From the NCBI RefSeq assembly GCF_016920785.2, contig NW_024609835.1, positions 26,361,297 through 26,425,296 on the forward strand: 64,000 nucleotides of DNA, read 5' to 3'. The first letter of the stretch is position 1, and each line of letters begins with the position of its first letter. Positions 56,121 to 64,000 of this stretch are shown in pieces. The notes beneath the pieces were generated by a model. The model was not told the origin of the DNA, ran no database searches, and saw nothing but the letters and a program-made list of their open reading frames with translations. The position numbers and the translations under genes were made by a program. Source of the stretch: Ixodes scapularis (Eukaryota; Arthropoda; Arachnida; Ixodida; Ixodidae).

Positions 56121-56970
56121 AAAATGTGTCTGGATGCGCGTGAGGCGAGCAGGCATGTTTCTGTGTCCATTCACTAACTCAGCGTTGTTACGTCACGCCG
56201 TAGTAGTGGCACTTTGGGCGCACTTCCGGTCTGAAGTGTGGGCGGAAGTGGTTAAGCAAGATGGGCATTCTTATGTCGTTTTTAAAAAAAAATAGACTAA
56301 AACCTGCGTTCTTGTCAAAACACCGAGACTGGAGCTGTACCAAATTTTGAGCCGCGGAAGGTTGTGAAGATCAGTTTTCATGTGTTTTCTGTCTCCTCCG
56401 ATCATCCGAGAACGTGAGCTCGGTGTAAACAGTAGATATTAGGAGATGTTGATACGTGCTACCAGTGGCCATCAGCATTTTGTTTTGCCTTATTTATTTC
56501 ATCCGATCCTGCTTGCGATTTAAAGTATCTGCGTCGAGCATCGCAGGTACCGTCCACGCTTTAGCAGCCGGAGCGACGACGCGGCAGGAAATAGCGAGCA
56601 GTATCTATTCATGTGAATCATGCTTCAATGTTCATTTCGTGGATTTCACGCGAAATGAATCGCCGCAAGTCACATTATTTACGCGAACTTTCGCTGCGTA
56701 ACAAGCCTCTCTATTTTCGCGCAGAACAGTAAAGTAGTAAAACATCGCCGTAAGACGTAGAATCAACAATTCCAACGCAAAAAAAAGGCACGGGGACCCC
56801 ACCGACGCCGACATCATAGTCCAAGGGTGTGTTGATGCCCGGGACGCGGCGCTCCTAAGTTCTTGCTCACACCCCATCGCGTATGCGCGGCGCCGGTGGC
56901 GACCCTCTAGGGGCGCTCCGGTTTGCAGTGTAAACATGAGTTGGTGTATATTTCTGCTCAGCTTTTATTC
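55170..56970. other. No gene recognised; (AG)n microsatellite
   Basis: An (AG) run lies at about 56089-56117. Open frames on both strands at 55174-55503 overlap and show no known domain. Confidence 0.45.
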
Positions 56971-56973
56971 TTA

Positions 56974-57156
56974 TACAGTCGCGTCTCGTTAATGGGAACA
57001 CGTGCGCTCCCCCAAGATTGTCCATCATGTGAGTAGCCAAAATAACGAGACAAAAAAAAAAAAAGCATGCTTCTACCCTGTTCGTCCCCGAAACTCTTGT
57101 CTCAATTTGTAGGGTGTCTATAATAAAGGGGTGCATATTAACGAGACATGACTATA
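56974..57156. mobile_element. Small pogo/Tc1-mariner-type MITE
   Basis: Left end (TA)CAGTCGCGTCTCGTTAAT and inverted right end (TA)TAGTCATGTCTCGTTAAT are imperfect terminal inverted repeats with flanking TA. They continue as GGGAACACG against ATGCACCCC. The element is about 180 bp and non-coding. Confidence 0.7.
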
Positions 57157-57179
57157 CTCGCAACCTTCGTCCACTCTGT

Positions 57180-58005
57180 CACAATTATTATAGTTTTTTT
57201 TTTTTTTGTTCCCTTCCGCTTCCCCTTCATTCTTTCCTTTGCAAGGTATAAATTCTCAGCTCTGCGGAAACTACCTTTCCTCTGTCCTGAGACCTCCAAA
57301 CTTCATTACACTACAGCCGCAAAAGATCTCTCTTGACGATCGTCTAGGGATCTCCAAAGTAAGTGGTCATTTGTTCTGCACAGAAGGCCGACCAAAATCT
57401 AAGGGCTGGGGTTTCATGAATCCGTGTAGTGTACGGCGGCGCGTACAATCTCGCGCCTCGCGGTTAATCGCTTCCTTGTCGGTCGTTTTCACAACGTCGA
57501 AGGTCGGAACCTGCAAGGTCGCGAGACGCTTTGACGCCATGGCCCGGGGGCAAAAAATAGCCGTCGCGAATGTTCTCCGAAGGGACGCAAGAGTCATTGT
57601 TAATTTTCCTCGCTAATCTCGAACGTACACAACATGAACTGCGAAGCCGCATTACCCTAGAAAATTTGGGATCCCCGTGGGAGCCTCAGGGGGGCAACCG
57701 ATGCTTCGCTAAGAGGAGACCTAGCGATTTCTTTAATATGTCTCCTTGCCATTCGCTAAAAAATGCAGGGCTAACTTAGGCTAGAAGACAGCTTCTTCAA
57801 TATTGAGTGTTTTAATAAAAAAGATGACTGGCCTTCCAAGGCTTCTAGAATGTTGTCTTTCGAGTTACCGTTACTTGATTTGGCTACGCTGGGGATTCAA
57901 CGTTTCAGAAAGATGATCCATTGACAATGCAACAAGAAACAGATTTATCAAATTGTTCTTGAAGGCCCGATCTCGCTTCAGGTACGCGATAGCTTTGCAG
58001 TGTCA
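57180..58005. other. No gene recognised
   Basis: A 136-codon plus frame (57206-57616) and an overlapping 76-codon minus frame show no known domain. I cannot support either as a gene. Confidence 0.35.
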
Positions 58006-58010
58006 GTGTA

Positions 58011-58223
58011 AAGCCTGGTTCAGACATTTGCGTTTGAATGCGTTTGACTGCGTTGTGGCTGCGAGAAACCAGGACATCGCTGCTGCTTATATCGCGTGCC
58101 AAGACGATTCCTTAAATTTGATTCCACGCTTCATACGAAGCACAGATGTGCCGGTGACTCGCTTCCGGTTCTCGACGCAACGCAGTCAAACGCACTCAAA
58201 CGCAAGTGTCTGAACCGGCCTTG
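58011..58223. mobile_element. MITE with ~50-bp terminal inverted repeats
   Basis: GGTTCAGACATTTGCGTTTG followed by AATGCGTTTGACTGCGTT at the left pairs with the inverted GGTTCAGACACTTGCGTTTG followed by AGTGCGTTTGACTGCGTT at the right. The element is 213 bp and non-coding. Target duplication is not clear. Confidence 0.8.
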
Positions 58224-60920
58224 AGTCGCTGATACCGATATTGTTTTAAGAAAAGTGGGTTTAAATTTAACGAATCGTATGTATTTTACAACCATTCACC
58301 ACTCTTGTACTGAACAAGCGCGTGCGCGACAGACATAGCACTGAAAGCCCAAGGCTATACACTTTTGCCTTGAGCTTTCTGCGCTCATTAGGTAAGACTG
58401 TACGGCGCAAAGGCTATGCAGCTCGTGGGGCACCCGGCTTTCACTGGTTCTTTTTCTGGTTCGTTTGGTGGCGTAATTGGGCGTTTAGTTTGCAGATTTG
58501 AATTGGGTTTCATGCTTTTAACACCGTTCGTTCGTGCTTGGCTTAGTAGTTTGCTTAGCATGGGCTAGGCGAGCAATTATTAGTAAAAGTGAAACGTTTG
58601 CAAACGTAGACTTGCGCTTTGTGATAGCTAAGATATTTTATTGTGACATATAAAAAATTGAAAGTTAATAACAATTTTTCTGTAATTGGTGAGCAAAAAA
58701 AAAGTGCCGCATTTTGTAGTCAACATGACTAGTTGGACTTTCGTCCGGATATATTTTTCAACTGCTTGGTTAAAATTAGCACAAAAACAAGATGTATAGT
58801 CCACTAGCCCATCAAATGATTTTAATATTTTTCAACAATTTTGGACAGGCTCATTCACTGGCGATGTATTATGGATTCTCAATAAAAGGCATTGTTTTCA
58901 ATTTATGCTCTTAATGCAGACAAATACTGTCAAAACACTTCACTGCCTTATCCTTCTATTAATACTCAATGACTATGCATTAGCGTTGCACACGTTCCCC
59001 CGAGTGTCAGGGGCCATTACTTGTTACTAGAAGCAAAAATAATTTCGGAAGCCACGGAATTGCAGATACAAGCCCAAGGAAGTTGGTCGGTAAACGAGTA
59101 TTAATTCGAATTAAAGTCATCTTGCACATAAGTAGTCCGTCGAACCGTCGTTGTTCGCAGACGCACGCAATTGTCCTGTTCGCAATTGTAGACATTTTGA
59201 GCGAGCAACTACGAGCCGTTTAGTTCCCAGTACACCATAAAATGCGTCTCACCCACATTGCCGCCGAGCACTTGAGGTGTCAACCCCTACTGTTTGGGCA
59301 GGGGCTCCCAGCAAATTGTGCCCAAAAACGCTTTATCTTCGAAACAGCCGTTTGCGTAAAGGAAATGAGTCCAGAAACGTCGTACTGGTTGTCCCTGCGC
59401 ACTTCGCGTTTCCGCGCTAACTTACGATCGATAATTTGACATCCCCTAGAGGCACCTCTTGGATCGTAGCTGATCGCTGTGCTTTTTGCTCCATGTCCTG
59501 TGTGGAGAAGTAAACCTGCAGGCGCTTTTTATCGTTTACAGCCTGGGTTCTTTACCAATAATAATTTCAAACATGCGTAATGCGATAGACTTCATGTGCC
59601 TGGAACGTTTCATGGCTACAGATACGGACTGTTTTAAAGGACAGGTGAGCTAAGCCATTGAATTTGAGACATGTGACAGGTGCTCAAAAACCTCGGAAAG
59701 AATATGATGCATCATGTCAGTCTTAAAAAAAAAAGAAAGAAAACCTGGCGCACGATGCAACTGGGTTTTTAATGCGCACCCCGTATACACGTAACATTCA
59801 ATCCTACCAGACAGACGCTAGGAACGCGAAATCAATACACAAATGTTTTACTCGTCAATAATTAATAAAACGCCCCATAATCCGTCTGAGTAGCTGATTC
59901 CTCGGCGCAGTCAAGTCAACCCTTTCGGATTTTTACTTTTTCGATATCGCTAGGAAAGTAACTTGAAACCGACTCCACACGATTTGGCTGCACCGTGCGC
60001 TGCTGACTGCCCAGCTACAAACATGTTGTCAGTTCTGTCGGCACGTAACATCTAAGCGATTGTCTAAGCAGCTCACGCAGCCACTCAAGCATCTCTCGAA
60101 ACCCGGGAGGCCGTCTAAACAAACACACGTGCCTTCTGACCGATGACAGTTTTCCTGCTGCGGACTTCGCTGCTGCAAACATATCCTTCATGCCTTTCGA
60201 TCTCGACTCCACGAGGCCGTCAAGACCAAAGCTCCGATACGCTCGACGCATTCCGTAGATTCTGCATCAGATAATCTCGCCACGTTTTCTGACGAGTGAA
60301 AACGGAAAAGCGAGACGATGTTGTGCAACTCGGTACAGCGAACTGTTACTTGAAAGATTTTAAAGTTTTAAAACACAACACAAGACAAAAAAAAAATGCG
60401 ACCAGGTATGTCGAAAATTTATCTGTAAGATGACAGCAAGGTCTACTATACTGCAAGGAGGGAAGGTGTAAAACTTGTCTCAGATGATTGTGTCTTATCA
60501 TCGGAATTCCTTCGAGAGCATCTTGACTGTAAAGACAAAAAATAAAGGAAGCTTTATTTTACGAAGTTAACAACTGCCCAGTCACTCTTAACAAGGTGTC
60601 CAAAGCGCTTTGAGTGCCTCAGCGGATTTGCTTTCGAGCATCGGCCTTGCTTGTGTCGGCGCAGTTCGCAAAATATTCGACACATAAAATGAAACGTAGA
60701 TGCTACAACAGTGCGGCATGCAAGCGTTACACTCTCAAAGGTGTCTTCACCTGTACTGCTCCGCGTTGCACCCGGAGCACCAATCATAGTTCTTCCTTTA
60801 AACATGTCAACCAATAGAAGGGGCAAGTGGTCTCGCACCTCACTGCCGCTGAAGTCTTAGTGGAAAAATGGCGTCCACCTCTTGTGTGCCTGACTCAACA
60901 TGCTATACCACCAGAGGGTG
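58224..60920. other. No gene recognised
   Basis: A 78-codon minus frame (60015-60251, containing FREMLEWLRELLRQS) and a 94-codon minus frame (60554-60838) show no known domain or partner exons. The rest is AT-rich. Confidence 0.35.
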
Positions 60921-60923
60921 TTA

Positions 60924-62207
60924 TTGGCGCATTCACACTGGCAGTCGATCAGCGTTTACAAAGCGGTTACGGATGCGGCTCGCGAGCGACCTTGTTCAGA
61001 ACTTAAGATACATCGAGACGCGGTTGGTGGTATCTCGGCGATTACGCGTCATCTTTTGAGACTCGGGTTTAGACGTTCTCCTTCTCGTCCTTGTCGTCTG
61101 TCAATACCTGTCTCGAGTTCAAGTTTCACGAAAATGTTTGATGTACACCAGCTTACTTGCGCCCTTACGTTCTGCTCATTCGGCAACCTTGTTTTTCAAT
61201 CCAAAATCAAATTTAATTTACGATCCAAAACCAATATTTTGCTATTTAGGTACTGAAGGTTTTTCTTTAAGTCGCTCGCACGCATCACGAGTTCAGGCAG
61301 CGAAAAAGAAGACATGGACCCGCAGAACCCACAGGCGATTCCCTCGACTTCGCACACGAGGAAAGCCCAACTAGGAGCTCTTTGCTGACTCAAAATATGA
61401 TGCCCCCGACCCTTTCTTTGAAGCGGACTCGACCGTGGCGCGGAAAATGTGATCGGTGATAGTCGGTCGTGGCTTCGTTGCTGACGAACTCTCCTCTCGT
61501 CACTCGCACGTTGATCGAGTCTGGCGTTTGTTTGATATTAATCTAAAACAAAAGCCATATAAACAACATATGCATTGTCTGGTACGCGCACTTTATTTCT
61601 TGAGCAGGTTCCCTTAATTTGTTTTTTATTTGGCAGAAGAAACGTTGCAGGTCGAGCTAGGGCAGGTACTCTGCCCTAGCTCGACACCGTGCATGACCAC
61701 CGTGCACGGTGGTCATGCACGGTGTCGAAAGCTTTCAGTAATTCACGTGATTGCCTTAGTCACTAACGGCGGATGTTCTACAGGAAAAGACTAGTAAGGC
61801 AGCGCAGCGGCAAGCTTTGACACCCCGAATAGTAATAAGCAACCTAGCTTACCCAAACCAAACCACCCGAGCGAAGCCTGTTAAGATTACGAGTCAATTA
61901 TTTTCGCGGCGGGTTCAAGTGACGGGCGTGAACATCACGTATTCTCGTTGATTTTTTTGTTGCAACGCTAGAACTACAGCATCTATGACGCCTCACCAGC
62001 GGCAGATGCTGTCTTGCTTCGAAAGCCACCGTCGTCATGTCAGCGTCGCGTTGCGATTGGCTGCCGCTCGCGAAAGCAGTTGGGAGAAATCTGTCCCGAA
62101 ACGGTTGGCAAAAACACGCCCCGACAGCTCGATCCCTGCCGCTTTGCGGTTGAGAACGCCCGTATCCGCTTCGCGGTAGCGGATCCGCTTCTCGTGTGAA
62201 CGCGCCA
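60924..62207. mobile_element. Probable Harbinger-type non-autonomous element with TTA target site
   Basis: GGCGCATTCACACTGGC near the left end and inverted GGCGCGTTCACACGAG at the right end are flanked by TTA at 60921-60923 and 62208-62210. The ends resemble the MITE at 32657-32807. It is about 1.28 kb, contains a double palindrome (61651-61728), and shows no recognisable transposase. Confidence 0.5.
61651..61728. repeat. Two adjoining perfect palindromes
   Basis: A hairpin with 15-bp arms GTCGAGCTAGGGCAG (61651-61665 and inverted 61671-61685, loop GTACT) runs straight into a 48-bp perfect palindrome (61681-61728) whose arm starts TCGACACCGTGCATGACC. They share the TCGAC bases. Confidence 0.95.
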
Positions 62208-62282
62208 TTAAAGTCACTGAAAACGTAAGTTATTTTGGTTACGCTCCTTGATTCATGATGTGTTCATTGGCGGTCTTACCGA

Positions 62283-64000
62283 CTAATGCAACAACCTCAC
62301 TGGCCGCGGAGATTCCCGGAATTCACTACGCCCTTCGTTTCTTAAACTGTCAGTGACTGCAGTGATTGCCTTTCGCCTATTCCCCTCCCCTGACGAGACA
62401 GTGATAAATATTCCATAGTGCACACTACCATTTCCCAATGTTCTGTGTAACGAGTGGGGAAAACCGGTTCCTTTTCTGATAGATGTCCCAAATTCGTAAG
62501 AGAAGGTGTGTTTCTGTTGCTTTCCAAGTTGAATGTATTGCAAAGTTTATGGCTGTATAAATTGTATATACTAATAACGCGGAGAGCCGTAAACAAACCA
62601 GCTGTATGAGAGTCAAACGGGACACCACCGATAGACCTCAACACCCTTTTTTTTTAATAAAAGTATTTTCTCAAGATTGAATAATGTAGCTGAGCCCCAG
62701 ACGAGATGGCAGTAATTTAAGTTGGGATAAAACAGTGCATTATAGATTAGTAACTTCACATTATTTGGTAAAATTGATCGATGACGGCATATCAATCCCG
62801 CTATTCGTGACAGTATAGGGATTATAAGATTAGAGTGGTTGTCCCAGGACATATTTTCAGAAAAAATTACTCCCAGTGCCCTGAAATGACTCAGAATCTC
62901 AATTGGAGTTGAATTTAATGTGATATCTCGGGTTAGTCTGACCGATTTACCTTTGGTGTGAAAAAAGTACAGCTTTCGTTTTGTCTATGTTTATTTGTAG
63001 GGAGTTCTCCCGACTCCAAATTTCCAGTTTGGACAACTTCAGAATTGCGGTGTCTACTAGCACATTGCAGTCCTCTCCCGAAATAAGTATTGTTCTATCG
63101 TCGGCATAGTTTACAAATTTGACATTTTGGTTGATGTTTATGACGTCATTTACATATAGGTTAAAAAGGAGGGGACCTAATATACTGACCTGAGGAACAC
63201 CACAAAGTATTGGTTTTACTGAGGAAGAGTTCCTATTTAGACAAACATACTGGGCTCGATGCTCCAGGTAGGACTTAAAATATCTGTAATGCGTGTCCCC
63301 GAATGCCATAGATGTAAAGTACTTTTAGTAAAATTTCGTGATCAAGGCAATCAAACAGTTTCGTAAAATCCACAAAAAACTCCCAAAACCATTTTTTCTT
63401 CGAAACTTTGCAAAATAAACTCTTTCTGCACAAGTAAAGCGGCCTCTGTTGAACGATGTCTCCTAAAACCAAATTGCGAATCAGTTCGTGTTTATTTATC
63501 AAATTCATCAAGCGGATATAAAGCACTTTCCAGCGCTTTTTAAGAAACCGGTAATATTGATATGGGTCTGTAGTTTTCCATTTCATTCCTGTCTCCTTTT
63601 TTAGATAAAAGCGAAACTTTTGCTATTTGCATGTGCTTTGGGAAAGCTGAAGCTACCAAAGCCAGGTTAAAAATATGACTTAGTATTCGAGCTATCAAAT
63701 CAACAACATACTTAACTCGTCTTATCTGGATACCATCGGCATCACAGCTTCCGCTATTGTTTGATTGCAGGATAGGAGATATTACCTCAGATTCACTAAC
63801 TGGTTCAAGAAATATTGAGGCGTCGTTCCTCGCATCACAGAAACTAGAATTAAAGTTGTGTTTGGTGCTCGTTATACTCACAAAACGGTCACTGAAAGCG
63901 TTAGACAATAAACAACCTGTCGGTATTACACTATCACACTCTATTTGTTCGACAGAGCTTCTTGGTTGATTGCGACCTAAAATTGGGTTGATCTGTTTCC
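62283..64000 (-). pseudogene. Third non-LTR retrotransposon, frame-broken, runs off the right edge
   Basis: Minus-strand pieces follow in order. RT start: SCDADGIQIRRVKYV, KVSLLSKKGDRNEMENYRPI (63.55-63.9 kb). Then WFWEFFVDFTKLFDCLDHEI (63.35 kb), CGVPQVSILGPLLFNLYVND (63.2 kb), VNYADDRTILISG (63.1 kb), and a thumb LIYNALFYPNLNYCHLVWGS (62.7 kb). The C-terminus is RSIGGVPFDSHTAGLFTALR (62.34-62.64 kb). GVPQVS replaces the canonical GVPQGS. At least three frameshifts, one at the A run near 62648, make it inactive. The 5' part lies beyond the window. Confidence 0.9.

Overview
The window looks like nuclear DNA of an arthropod, most probably a hard tick. The reasons are intron-split coding exons, introns of 0.4-6 kb, and a dense load of decayed transposable elements. 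These include Penelope-like elements with GIY-YIG domains, several non-LTR retrotransposons with simple-repeat 3' tails, and a tRNA-headed SINE that resembles the Ruka type known from ticks. The organism call is inference. I see no bacterial operons, rRNA, functional tRNA gene or CRISPR array.

The only conventional host gene I can support is on the minus strand from about 25.6 kb down to 6.1 kb. It is an ABC transporter of subfamily G (half transporter, closest in wording to ABCG1/ABCG4). Ten internal exons join in frame and with consistent phases: Walker A (25524-25641), Q-loop (19431-19617), LSGGQ signature and Walker B (18356-18501), D-loop and H-loop (17458-17581), linker exons (14797-14911, 13090-13229, 12545-12646) and membrane exons (8525-8693, 7553-7653, 6136-6291). 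Together they give about 452 residues. The N-terminal exon(s) and the last membrane/C-terminal exon(s) were not found and probably lie outside the window.

Left of the gene (1-6.1 kb) are a long palindromic MITE, a YqaJ-type nuclease pseudogene and an antisense Ty3/gypsy integrase relic. The ABCG introns hold a hAT-type MITE, non-LTR 3' fragments, a GTAATT-rich element and perfect DNA palindromes. From 26 to 64 kb I find no host gene, only mobile-element material: palindromic MITEs (28.4, 31.9, 39.3, 57.0, 58.0 kb), two degenerate Penelope-like elements (29.1-30.2 and 34.6-35.9 kb), a MULE-like transposase relic (36.4 kb), a SINE (45.2 kb), a non-LTR element with an unbroken 801-codon ORF (46.65-49.4 kb), a second 5'-truncated non-LTR copy (54-55.2 kb) and a third, frame-broken one running off the right edge (62.3-64 kb).

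The most unusual structural theme is the number of perfect or near-perfect fold-back palindromes that are not obvious MITEs (17.3, 25.05 and 61.65 kb). There is also a fold-back inside a Penelope-like reverse transcriptase that makes both strands encode the same RT peptide. I did not find a convincing new multi-gene system.
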